The notes beneath the pieces are model-generated. The model searched no databases. It worked only from the letters and a program-made list of their open reading frames with translations, and had not been told where the DNA came from. Of a stretch of 64,000 bases of DNA, positions 33,916 through 44,159 are shown in pieces. Position 1 is the stretch's first letter; every line of letters starts with the position of its first letter. The position numbers and the translations under genes are program-made. The stretch comes from Anadara kagoshimensis (Eukaryota; Mollusca; Bivalvia; Arcoida; Arcidae): positions 44,871,109-44,935,108 of the forward strand of contig CM037864.1 in NCBI GenBank assembly GCA_021292105.1. Reading direction: 5' to 3'.

Positions 33916-34637
33916 TAAATAATAAAATAAACACTAACGACAGCATGATTCTTCATATCGCAATATATTTCGAATACACAGTATTCCTTATCAAGCTTAC
34001 ATTATAACTGACTTAAAATTACAAAATACAAGATATATGTATAGAACATTATTTACAAATTATACAATCTAATTACATAAAAGTGTCACCTGATTAAGTG
34101 AAAACCAATTAGGGTTTAGCCTAAGGGTTATTGGAACACATTCAGTAAGAAAGTTGTCCCATCACCCGCTAATTGTTTATTTAGGGTAGGCCTTTCATCT
34201 TTGATATGTAAAGCCTACAGGATCACCAAGTCAAAGTCTGAATTACCTTTATTCAGAGTTTTGAAACACTTGGTGATCCCGAACTCTTTACATCTCTTAC
34301 AATTTTCCACATGATTGAATATGGCACTACCGGTTTTATTATGTTCAGTAATGCGTCTCTGAAGGAATCTTTTAGTTTTACCTACATAGGTAACACTTGG
34401 ATCCTCCAAGCATTGAAATTTATAAATCACAGATGCCTTCAGGACGCTATTACTTTTGTCTTTTAGTGAGAAGTAATTTTTCACCTTAAATGATGAAAAC
34501 ACTATATTGACCTGTATATTTTTACATTTGAAAATATTTTGAAGTTTTTTCTTTAATACTAGTGAAGGGTTGCCAATAAACGGTAAAAGAAAAGTGTATT
34601 TAATATCCTCTTTAGTTTTAGTCCCGAATATATTATA
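33916..34637 (-). pseudogene. Penelope-like element, GIY-YIG endonuclease part (copy 1, truncated)
   Basis: On the minus strand the frame encodes LPFIGNPS, FFSL-like KNYFSLKDKS, SVIYKFQC, VTYVGKTKRFLQRRITEH and IFNHVENCKRC. These match the linker and GIY-YIG endonuclease of Penelope-like retroelements, in which GIY-YIG reads as VIY...YVG. The frame stops at 34215 with TAG where the inverted copy at 36301-36892 has GAG, a Glu in ILEALHIK. That Glu is in the position of the conserved metal-binding Glu of GIY-YIG enzymes. The reverse-transcriptase domain is missing. The non-coding 3' region runs to about 33916. Confidence 0.88.
33945..33995 (-). ncRNA. Degenerate hammerhead-like motif of Penelope-like element (copy 1)
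   Basis: On the minus strand, CTTGATAAGGAATACTGTGT followed by ATTCGAAATATATTGCGATA has the order of a hammerhead core (CTGATGA, stem II, GAAA, stem III). Two core positions deviate (CTTGATAAG for CTGATGAAG). Penelope-like elements are known to carry hammerhead motifs in their terminal regions. Self-cleavage is doubtful given the core changes. Confidence 0.45.
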
Positions 34638-36235
34638 CGAGCATATTATTTTTTAAAGATAATGACAATTTGTGATTTGACTCGAGCATATTATTTTTAA
34701 ATGAAAATGACAATTCATGGTTCTGCATAGGTGTATTTTTTTAAATAATGGCAACAACAAGTTTATTGTGGATTTTTTCATGCAGACAGTAAGTATAATA
34801 ACATTTTAACTACGGCTTTATATATCCAGAACCCGGAACAAAGATTTCCTCTAGCTTATTTGTCAATTTTTAGGATATTCATGATATGTAATTTAAAGTG
34901 TCATTTTGAAGATCAATCAAACCTTATTGTTACTTTATTACAATTTTGTCGAAACCATTTGTAGTACAAACAGGTTTAAATTGAGGAAAAACCTTAGTTA
35001 AGGTATCTTTTGTGGACACAGCCTAGGGTTAACAGAGTTTAAATGTGTGTGTGTGTGTGTGTGTGTCGGTTAATTGTAGAAGATAAGTTAGCTATTATAG
35101 TAGCCAGATACCAGCGAGGGATATAATATATTAAATATCTTAGAAAAAAATGTACCCATCGTGTGCGTATTGTAGCTTATAGATACTTGATAATTGACAT
35201 CAATGGACGAGCATTGAATAAAGTTAGTCATGGTGTACTTGAATATCTTAGAAATGAGAAAACAAGTAGACTTCTGAACAACAAATTAAAATTTGAAAAA
35301 TATGTGGAACAAAATGTTTCTTGCAGCATTAATTGATGGTAGCTTCGCTAAACCTACTTATTTAGAATACATTACTGGTTGAATTCAAATGCATGGGTCG
35401 TATAAAGACTCTTTATACGAGCAATGCAATTGAATTCAACCAGTATGCATTCTAAATTACGACTATAATAAATTAAGAATATCGTGTTTACACCTGTATA
35501 ACGAAAATTTAAATAATAAAATAAACACTAACGACAGCATGATTCTTCATATCGCAATATATTTCGAATACACAGTATTCCTTATCAAGCTTACATTATA
35601 ACTGACTTAAAATTACAAAATACAAGATATATGTATAGAACATTATTTAAATTATACAATCTAATTACATAAAAGTGTCACCTGATTAAGTGAAAACCAA
35701 TTACAATTAGGGTTTAGCCTAAGGGTTATTGGAACACATTCAGTAAGAAAGTTGTCCCATCACCCGCTAATTGTTTATTTAGGGTAGGCCTTTCATCTTT
35801 GATATGTAAAGCCTACAGGATCACCAAGTCAAAGTCTGAATTACCTTTATTCAGAGTTTTGAAACACTTGGTGATCCCGAACTCTTTACATCTCTTACAA
35901 TTTTCCACATGATTGAATATGGCACTACCGGTTTTATTATGTTCAGTAATGCGTCTCTGAAGGAATCTTTTAGTTTTACCTACATAGGTAACACTTGGAT
36001 CCTCCAAGCATTGAAATTTATAAATCACAGATGCCTTCAGGACGCTATTACTTTTGTCTTTTAGTGAGAAGTAATTTTTCACCTTAAATGATGAAAACAC
36101 TATATTGACCTGTATATTTTTACATTTGAAAATATTTTGAAGTTTTTTCTTTAATACTAGTGAAGGGTTGCCAATAAACGGTAAAAGAAAAGTGTATTTA
36201 ATATCCTCTTTAGTTTTAGTCCCGAATATATTATA
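34638..36235. repeat. Right copy of the 1.6-kb tandem duplication
   Basis: Matches 33017-34637 end to end; the join at 34637/34638 is TATTATA|CGAGC. Beyond 36235 the right copy continues into Penelope-like sequence missing from the left copy. Confidence 0.95.
35044..35067. repeat. (GT)n microsatellite
   Basis: About 12 GT units; the shorter allele of the same repeat found at 33424-33472. Confidence 0.98.
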
Positions 36236-36300
36236 ATTTCCCGAAATTTTGTCCGAAATGAATTTTCTCACAATATTGTCAATATATATATTTATAGTCA
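35516..36300 (-). pseudogene. Penelope-like element, GIY-YIG endonuclease part (copy 2)
   Basis: Same protein as copy 1 but longer at its N-terminus. The frame begins near 36301 with IVRKFISDKISGNYNIFGTK, then YTFLLPFIGNPSLVLKKKLQ before the endonuclease. It stops at 35813 at the same TAG as copy 1, so the nonsense change predates the duplication. The 3' region again carries the degenerate hammerhead-like motif (about 35545-35600). The catalytic reverse-transcriptase domain is absent. Confidence 0.88.
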
Positions 36301-36892
36301 ATATAGTGTTTTCATCATTTAAGGTGAAAAATTACTTCTCACTAAAAGACAAAAGTAATAGCGTCCTGAAGGCATCTGTGATTTATAAATTTCAATGCTT
36401 GGAGGATCCAAGTGTTACCTATGTAGGTAAAACTAAAAGATTCCTTCAGAGAGACGCATTACTGAACATAATAAAACCGTTAGTGCCATATTCAATCATG
36501 TGGAAAATTGTAAGAGATGTAAAGAGTTCGGGATCACCAAGTGTTTCAAAACTCTGAATAAAGGTAATTCAGACTTTGACTTGGTGATCCTGGAGGCTTT
36601 ACATATCAAAGATGAAAGGTCTATCCTAAATAAACAATTAGCGGGTGATGGGACAACTTTCTTACTGAATGTGTTCCAATAACCCTTAGGCTAAACCCTA
36701 ATTGGTTTTCACTTAATCAGGTGACACTTTTATGTAATTAGATTGTATAATTTGTAAATAATGTTCTATACATATATCTTGTATTTTGTAATTTTAAGTC
36801 AGTTATAATGTAAGCTTGATAAGGAATACTGTGTATTCGAAATATATTGCGATATGAAGAATCATGCTGTCGTTAGTGTTTATTTTATTATT
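36301..36892 (+). pseudogene. Penelope-like element, GIY-YIG endonuclease part (copy 3, inverted)
   Basis: This plus-strand copy faces copy 2 head to head, about 185 bp between the matching VFSSFKV codons. It encodes KNYFSLKDKS, SVIYKFQC, VTYVGKTKRF, then a 2-bp insertion (CAGAGAGACG for CAGAGACG) shifts the frame. The original frame resumes as ENCKRCKEFGITKCF and runs through ILEALHIKDERSILNKQL to LLNVFQ and a stop at about 36682. It keeps the GIY-YIG Glu codon that copies 1 and 2 lost. The 3' region ends in GTTTATTTTATTATT near 36892 and contains the same hammerhead-like motif at about 36811-36865. Confidence 0.88.
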
Positions 36893-36997
36893 ATCTATAA
36901 AATCCTCAACAATACCTGGAGAAAATTTAAATCTTGTTAAAATAGTAGATCTAGAAATCACGTATATAAAATTGAAATTGAGTACATTTATTAACTA

Positions 36998-37378
36998 GAG
37001 GGCGCGGTGGCCTAATGGATAAGACGTCAGTCTTCAAATCCAGGGTCTCTCACCGCTGTGAGTTCGAGTCCCGCTCGGACCACATGTGGGAAAGTGAATT
37101 TTCCTTGCCGTTGGCCTTTACTGATTCACCTGGTATCAGTATAATGGACTGGGGGAGTGGTACGCTTGTCTGCGGCGTACTGACTCTGTGAGCTAGCACG
37201 GTAAAGTCGCCCTGAGTGCGCGCTAGTACAAAGCAGACCATACAACACACTCGCACTTCACATGCATACACAAAATTGTTCATAGATTAATCCATAGAGA
37301 TTAATTAAATAGTTCTCGTCGCGAATAGCTGAAAAATTGCTGATGCGACGTTAAGCAACATTCAACCAACCAACCAAC
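36998..37378 (+). mobile_element. tRNA-derived SINE with intact 13-bp target-site duplication
   Basis: CATTTATTAACTA at 36985-36997 is repeated at 37379-37391. The head has an A box TGGCCTAATGG (37008-37018) and a B box GTTCGAGTC (37062-37070), matching a pol III promoter of a tRNA-derived SINE. A body of about 290 bp ends with AAATTGCTGATGCGACGTTA, then AGCAACATT and a (CAAC)n-type tail. The intact duplication and clean promoter boxes suggest a recent insertion. Confidence 0.92.
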
Positions 37379-37803
37379 CATTTATTAACTAATAAATATT
37401 AAGTTCTACATGAGAGGCTGTGATAATGAAAGGGATAGAAGGAAGGAAACGAGTGTTAGACATGAATCGGTAGATCATTTTGATGTACATTTACCTATGC
37501 TTACTAGTATTTACCCGGTACACCAGACGGCTCACTCTCAAAGAAGATATCTGTGATAAGTTTTTTTTTATACTGTGATCATCAGGTTGTGGAAAACAAA
37601 CATTTTTTTAACACAATATGATTTTTATTTTATCTGTGTTTTTTTCAATGGAAAATGTGAATTTACATTCGGTTTTTACGGCGGTACAAATGTGCTCATG
37701 AAAAACTAAATTTATCACGTGCTCACGTAAAAGCAATTGCGTGTCACTCACGCCAATATTTTGCGCGAGTACGCTGTATGACAAATATTCATGCCACCAA
37801 AGT

Positions 37804-38422
37804 ATGCTTTGTGTCGCATTAAATCCATTCTTATATTTTAGATTCAACAAACGGTTTTGTAGAAGGCTGATTATTCGTTTAGTGTCTGGAGTCACTATAC
37901 TCTCCTTGTTTCTTATGCTATTTTCCGGTCACACTGGTAAGATAATTGTCACTATTATACAACTTAAATATGCGTAGTCTCTAATACAATTTCAACACCA
38001 TCATTGCAGTAAGCATATAAATGCATTTTGCCACACATGTTACACATAACAGTAACATACAATTACATAGTATACCAGTTTTAATTTTACAGTAATAAAC
38101 GGCCGTTTCGGAATACAATTCCTCATCAGTAGTGCTTGGACTAAAACGTTGAAAAGATACACAAGGTCCAAAATATATTTTACCAAATAGTTAAGGAAAT
38201 ACTTTGCATGAGGGAGTATACCTTAGTTTTTGTGGAATTTTGACTAGCAGCAAATTGAGACAATAGTATCTTTCTGACAATAATACTCAATTTTTGCCTA
38301 CTGAGTTTGATATCCTCGGGGAAACATCCACCAGCAGAGATACCGGCACGTGGTTTAAATTCTATATTATACGATATAAACACATAATACATGGAGAAAC
38401 AATCAAGATGGTAAGAGAGCGT

Positions 38423-38466
<44 letters not shown>

Positions 38467-41400
38467 TATATATACTAGTAATAAGTTATATGTATTATAT
38501 ACTCGACAAATAAGTTAAGGACCACATCAAAAACATTATTCCATTCTATAGAACGTAAATCATATCATTTTATCTGCGAACTTCTCGTTTTTTATTAAGA
38601 AGACTAAATTTCATGCACAAAAATTTACTTCATAACACCATTTGAAACAATAAAATACAGATGGATTTAATATTTTTTATTTTTTTAAATATTTATACAA
38701 TGTATGTATTGTTTCAATATTCATGTATAGTAATTATACAATGGATACAAGTATACTTTCTATGTTAAAACATTTCGATCCTCAGTTTTAAAGTGTAACA
38801 GAAATATTAAATATTTACACAACACTTATATAGAAAACATTTTGACATTTAATATGTTTTTAGATGAATGCCATTTTGTTCATAATCGATTTCAATTTTT
38901 TTTTCAGTTTATCAAAAAGGACACACCTATACATATAACGGAACTACCAGAATCCATGGTAAGATATTTATTTCCGTTACTATGGTAACCATTATAATAT
39001 AAGTAACTTCGCCGGACAATTGGTCTCGTCCGTAACTTCAAATTATTTGTGTGTTTTGACACGGTTTCTGATCATGTTCTTATTTCCGGAGATCGCACAT
39101 ACAAACGGCACTCACGACGAGTTTTCAGGCTAAAATATTCCTGAACTTCAGTTTTAGTAAATGTTTGGTATTGTTTTATGGGCTACTGTAAACGTATTTA
39201 TTTTCTTGGTGTACTAATTTTCGCTTATTTCGCGGTCGTTTGTTTTGCGCGAAAATTATATTTTACTTATTATGTTATATAGCATGCGAAAATTTAACTA
39301 GGCGGATATGTCTAAATATTCTATTCACGCGAAATTAAATGCATTTACAGTAAATAAATAGCCAAATCTCAACATAAAGCTGTCTTAATGTTATAAATGA
39401 CGATCGTCAGAATAATAACTGAAAGTAATTTATCTTGAAAACTACAAAATGTATTCAGATACTCTTTGCCAGATTTAACTTTAAGAAAATCTTTGTCATG
39501 GAATGATTCTTCAGGTGGGTCCAGAATTCAACAATTACATTCAACTTTATTATTTTAGATTCTCCTTGGTTAAACCGATTTTATTGGTTAAATTATTATA
39601 CGCTGTTTGTACTGATAACTTACTTTTTTCTTTGCGCTGTCTGTCAGGTAATTAAAGATTACCATAGAAACAAGGTGTCGTCCCAATCAGATGTACAGAA
39701 TAGTACAACGTCTTCAGCTCCTGAACTAGCTACAGTCAAGGTATATATTATAGAGATCTTATTATACCGTGTTTAATTTGGGATTGAGGAATAGTATATC
39801 CAAATAACAAGCCCAAAAGCAATGTGAAAAATGATTTAACCTGTGAACTCCCAACAGAGAAGAGAGACCCGGTGCTCCTAAACGCCTCCTGGTAAGCTAA
39901 CTACACCTGCCATATGTGAAATCAAAATTAAGAACAAAATGAACATCGAACTATGGGACATTAAATATATCCAAGATCATTTAGAGTATAGATACATCAT
40001 ACATATTAACAACATTGTGTTGATGGTCATAAAACTTTTAAGGACATTTAAGTCTAGGCTTGCAATATCTCTAACAAAGCAATTAATGTCAAAGCATCTT
40101 GCCTCGTTGTATAATATTCGCGAAGTTTGAACATGCTCTACCATAGCGTATTAACTGTGAAACTAATGAAATATTAGCAGAAGAGAAGAGACAAGTTTAT
40201 TTCTGTATAGAAAAGGAAAGTTGACAATAGAAAAGTGAAGGCATCACGTTTGTCATATAGCTTGTCATATTTTATTTTTGAAAAACTCTTTATAGTTGAA
40301 TGATTATTGGACGTCTGACAGTTGTTCCATGTTCCTTTCATTCTTAATTAAAATTTCACATGTGGCAAGTGTAACTAGCTAGACAGGAGGTGTATTTACC
40401 CTTTCAGAACACCCGGTATCACTTCTCTGTGTAAGTTCACATGTTTAATTTAATTTGCCAGTTTTTCTTTTTTCTTTGTTATGGGATTGTGACTTTGACA
40501 TGGACTTGAATGTTTGTTTTTGATATTTGTATTTAACTGATACAGTTTCAGTGTAGATTTTTTTTTTTGCGCATTTTATTTCCATTGTTATAATTTTATG
40601 AATGTATTGCTTATTTTTGCATTAAGATTTTGAAGCAATTTAGTTTACTATTACTTTATGAATTATGTCATACACAATTAGTTTTTTTCATTTTTCGTAT
40701 TGTTTGAAGTTGCACACTTTTCCCGTACAGAGTATCAGGTAACAATGAGAAAGATTTAAATCACGAAAACATACAAATGTTTTATTAGAAAAAGGTCATT
40801 CGGCAAGAATTTTAAACCGATTCGCAAGGTATGTTTTTCATGAAACAGTTGCATAGCTTGACAGTGATTGTTAAATTTAGATCAAAATTGTTTTCCTCTA
40901 TATTCATTAATTACTAACATACATGGACCGGTATGTTTGTTTCAGATTCATGCATCAACAATTTCGCATTTGCAAAATATGAAATAAAGGCATGTAAGTT
41001 TATGTGCCATTTTCCACTATCCGTCTTTGTCTGTTAGTAACATATTTTTTTTTACATTTTCAGGAAATGACATCTGCTGAAAAAATAAGATTGAAAGAAT
41101 TAATACAAAGAGATTCTCAAATACCAGAGAGCACTTCATCCTTGAACAAAAATCTCAATCTGTTATATGGAAAACAAAGGGGGAAAATAGGTATCCTTGT
41201 TCTATCCCTTATTAGTTACGCAAATGAATATTTATTGAACATGCTTGTACACTTCACAATTAACTAGACAAGTTTTATCAAATTTGAATTTGAAGCTGGT
41301 CAAAAAAATAAAAGAGTAGACAAGGGATACAAATTACTTCCAAGGTGAAGCCCAATATATAGCTGTTAATTGATTTTAAAAAAATGGAATGTTTAACCTA

Positions 41401-43405
41401 AGAACTGCATGTACTAATTACAAAGTTAATATGATTGATCCCACAAGTGTTATAATAATAATAATAATACAAAATTATGTTATTAAATTACAAAAGCATA
41501 TGCAGTTGTACGCTATACACGCTTTTCCCTACTCATATTAAAAATTAGATTCTCCAGATTTTGTGCGAAAACTGTCCAATTTGGGATTCTGTATTGTCAA
41601 GCAACATACTATATACTGTAGATACCATTGACAAATGTTAATAGTGTTTGATAGACACCAAATTTGTGTTTGGTGATATAACTTGGGACATGGACAATTT
41701 TGATTACACACGTGGAGGGTGTAGCTAGCTAAACAGGAGGTGCTTACCCTTCCGGATCACAAGGCCTCACTTCCCTGGTGGAAGTTCGCGTGTCTTACTT
41801 AAATTGTCAGTTCCAAAGTTTTAGCTTTGCTTCTGGATTGTGATTCGGACATAGAGTATTATATTTGTTTTTGTTTGTTATGTATGTTTTTTGGTTATTT
41901 TTTCCAACAATCGATATACTGATGGACACAAACTGTGCACCTGAAGAGAAGACTGTCTCTGTATCCAAACTTACCCTGAATATATTTGATTTCCTATATT
42001 TATATGTTCCTTTCATTCTCAATTTTCATTACACGCATGTCGGTAGTAGCTAGCTGAACAGGAGGTGCTTACCATCCCGGATCACACAGTCTCACTTTCT
42101 GGTTTAACTTTGTCAGATTCGCTTTGGGAGTATGACTTGAACATGAATGTTTGTTTTTTATTACTTACTTTTTAAAACCAATTTCATTTTTTTATTTACA
42201 TAAGTTTTGGATATAGTTTTGATATTTTATTTTGTAGGATTCCTTTCAATCGGGATTCCAACCGTAAGTAGATCGTTCAATAAAAGAGGTTATTTATATG
42301 AGACGTTAGATTCATTGATAGAAAATACAAGTGATGATGACAAAGAGGAGATTACGGTTGTCATATTTGTGGCAGATTTTAACACCTCGTGGAACTTAAT
42401 GACAGCACAAAATATTTATAATACATATAAAAACTTCTGTGACTCAGGATTCATCAATGTTATACACGCCAAATCTATAATATATCCGCAATTTTCAAAA
42501 CTAGAGAGGAGGTTTAACGATCCAATGTCGCGGGTAGTGTGGCGTTCGAAACAAAATATTGATTTTGCGCTGTTGATGTTGTATACTAAAAATATTTCAA
42601 TCTATTATATGCAATTAGAAGATGACGTCATAAGTGCAAAATCATTTTTAACCGACATCAAAAAATTTATTGTGCAGCAACCTAAACAAAATTGGGTGTA
42701 TCTAGAATTTTCACGACTTGGATTTATTGGAAAATTATTCAGAACAAATTTAGTAGATAAAGTAGCCAATCTGCTTCTAACATTATTTGACATAATGCCA
42801 TGTGATATGCTCTTGGACGGTTTTAGAACATTGTTAGGACAGAAGAAACCTATACATCCAAAACAAAGTTTATTTCAACATATAGGAAAAATATCATCTT
42901 TAAAAATAAAATTCTCCCTTTGATTGATGACACTTTTAAAGATTTTGGATCGCAAGTACTTGATGTTATGAGGGTACCAAAAGGAGATAATCCACATGCA
43001 AAAGTTGAGACAAATATGAAAGCCTCTAGTGGTGAATATTTACCTGAATATGCTTATAAAAATTCCTCATCTTTTTTCTGGGCTTCTGACCCAGGCAAGG
43101 GGAAATATTACCGCATTATTTATGATAAACCCTTAAATATTTCACGAATTATCGTGTCGACTGGAGATAGAATGAAGAAAAAAGATATTTTAAACCGTGG
43201 ATCTTTAGCGGTTGGAAAAACTCAACAGTGTAATGATTTGACAGTAATTGCAGACTTTGTAGCGGGTTATATAGATACATTAATTCAAGGCGTAACCTTC
43301 CCACCGTCGTCAGAAAATATCCAATGTATTTCAATTGATATTAGAAAATCCCAGAAGAACTGGTTGATTATAGACAAAATATCTGTGTTCATAAACAAAA
43401 GATGA
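37804..43405 (+). CDS. MGAT4C-like beta-1,4-N-acetylglucosaminyltransferase (frame break in last exon)
   Basis: A Golgi type II membrane glycosyltransferase of the MGAT4 (GnT-IV) family, which adds GlcNAc to N-glycan mannose. Proposed exons: 37804-37936, 38908-38958, 39559-39740, 41064-41190, 42238-43405. All junctions are GT-AG and phases fit. Exon 1 has a basic stretch then a membrane segment (VSGVTILSLFLMLFSG). Exon 3 has a second hydrophobic stretch (TLFVLITYFFLCAVC), unusual for the family. The catalytic domain reads SIGIPTVSRSFNKRGYLYET, VADFNTSW, VVWRSKQNIDFALL, MQLEDDV (EDD near residue 292) and FSRLGFIGKLF, then MPCDMLL and SLFQHIG. The tail (SSFFWASDP, DILNRGSLAVG, NWLIIDKISVF) is closest to vertebrate MGAT4C. 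At about 42901-42911 the frame breaks by one base at TTTAAAA and resumes in the -1 frame to a stop at 43405. The start codon is uncertain. Confidence 0.85.
38080..38335 (-). mobile_element. Retrozyme-like element with hammerhead ribozyme (copy A)
   Basis: Copy A shares with 43845-44060 the words TACCAGTTTTAATTTTA, TCATCAGTAGTG, TACCTTAGTTTTTG, GACTAGCAGCAAATTGAGAC and AATAGTAT. On the minus strand it carries a hammerhead core (see 38090-38136). No protein is encoded. It lies in the first intron of the MGAT4C-like gene. Small hammerhead-bearing non-autonomous elements (retrozymes) are known in animals; assignment here is by structure. Confidence 0.65.
38090..38136 (-). ncRNA. Type I hammerhead ribozyme (copy A)
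   Basis: Read 5' to 3' on the minus strand: stem I strand AGCACTA, core CTGATGA, stem II GGAAT-TGT-ATTCC (five perfect pairs), GAAA, stem III ACGGCCGT, then the cleavage region TTTATTACT. All invariant hammerhead residues are present. The 3' strand of stem I is TATTACT here, pairing 5 of 7; copy C keeps TAGTGCT, which would pair all seven. Confidence 0.75.
38425..38475. repeat. (AT)n microsatellite
   Basis: AT dinucleotide run of about 50 bp with one interruption. Confidence 0.95.
39825..39990 (-). repeat. Family G dispersed repeat copy, minus orientation
   Basis: Contains GTGAACTCCCAACAGAGAAG, GTGCTCCTAAACGCCTCCTG, TAAGCTAACTACACCTGCC and AATCAAAATTAAGAACAAAA, the reverse complement of the family order, inside the intron after MGAT4C-like exon 3. 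Confidence 0.65.
40315..40530 (+). repeat. Family G dispersed repeat copy
   Basis: TTCCTTTCATTCTTAATTAA, AACTAGCTAGACAGGAGGTG, TTACCCTTTCAGAACACC, TAAGTTCACATG, TTTGCCAGTTTTTC and GATTGTGACTTTGACATGGA follow the family order. Confidence 0.8.
41690..41870 (+). repeat. Family G dispersed repeat copy
   Basis: TAGCTAGCTAAACAGGAGGT, GCTTACCCTTCCGGATCACA, CACTTCCCTGGTGGAAGTTC, AAATTGTCAGTTCCAAAGTT and GGATTGTGATTCGGACATAG appear in family order, in the intron before the last MGAT4C-like exon. Confidence 0.85.
42000..42160 (+). repeat. Family G dispersed repeat copy
   Basis: TTCCTTTCATTCTCAATTTT, TAGCTAGCTGAACAGGAGGT, GCTTACCATCCCGGATCACA and ATGACTTGAACATGAATG in family order, immediately 5' of the last MGAT4C-like exon. 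Confidence 0.8.
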
Positions 43406-43524
43406 ATAAATTTATTTATTTTTAAATAAAACTATTTTGTGTATAAAGATGAATGGTTTATCCTAGGTCTCCGATTTCATAAAAGTGTTTATAAGCAAGA
43501 TATCGCTGTACCCCTGATATATTT

Positions 43525-43640
43525 GCCGTTACATGTTCCTTTCATTCTTAATAAACTTCGATTTCACAAATGACAGGTGTTGCTAGCTAAACCCTTCTGC
43601 ACAGAGCATGCCGTCTCACTTTCATGATGCAAGTTAAATG
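43525..43640 (+). repeat. Family G dispersed repeat copy (partial)
   Basis: ATGTTCCTTTCATTCTTAAT, TTGCTAGCTAAACCC and CTCACTTTCATGATGCAAGT match the family in order; the 3' half is missing. It lies just beyond the MGAT4C-like stop codon. Confidence 0.65.
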
Positions 43641-43844
43641 TGTTATTCAGTATCGTTTCATTTGTATTGCATCCAACTTGAGGATAAATGTCACATTTAA
43701 TAATTATATGACACACCTGCTAGAAACCCATCACACTAAGCACATATCATAATACAGTATGATTGTATATTTGCAAAAAGCCATTTGGAGCTTTATCATT
43801 GCTGAAATGCTCGAAATGCAATTTTTATACTATTACATTTTATA

Positions 43845-44060
43845 CCAGTGTTAATTTTATAGATGGTAGTTTCGGGATACGATTCCTCATCAGTAGTGGT
43901 TGGACCTAAATTCTTTCAAGGGGTTGAAAAAATATCCAAAATAACAAAATATTTTTAAAACAAATTTAGTTAAGAAAATATTTTACATGAAGAAGTACCG
44001 TACATGTTAGTTTTTGAGGATTTTAAACTAGCAGCAAATTGAGACAATAGTATATTTTTG
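43845..44060 (-). mobile_element. Retrozyme-like element with hammerhead ribozyme (copy B)
   Basis: Matches copy A (38080-38335) over about 210 bp and is followed by copy C at the same orientation, with the ribozyme positions about 307 bp apart. A head-to-tail pair is the arrangement expected of retrozyme dimers. No protein is encoded. Confidence 0.6.
43862..43900 (-). ncRNA. Hammerhead ribozyme (copy B), 3' strand of stem I partly deleted
   Basis: Minus strand: ACCACTA, CTGATGA, stem II GGAAT-CGT-ATCCC (four of five pairs), GAAAC, then TACCATCTATAAAATT. Compared with copies A and C, GTGCTG is missing after the cleavage site. The core residues are intact but stem I cannot fully form, so cleavage is doubtful. 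Confidence 0.6.
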
Positions 44061-44159
44061 ACAGTATAGAAATATTGCCAACCGAATGTATGAAATCTTC
44101 AGGGATGCTTAGACCACAAGCAAAAAACCGGGCTAATGGTTGATTTTGCATATCCAAAA

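Larger units (their letters stand above)
33017..34637. repeat. Left copy of a 1.6-kb tandem duplication
   Basis: This segment is repeated almost exactly at 34638-36235. It includes a (GT)n run, an inverted repeat near 33777-33860 and the 3' part of a Penelope-like element on the minus strand. Differences between copies are few: (GT)n length, single bases (for example TTACGATTTT versus TTACAATTTT) and small indels. Confidence 0.95.

Noticed and set aside
36998-37090. Functional tRNA gene
   Set aside because: The A and B boxes are good, but the sequence does not fold as a full tRNA and continues into a SINE body and tail.
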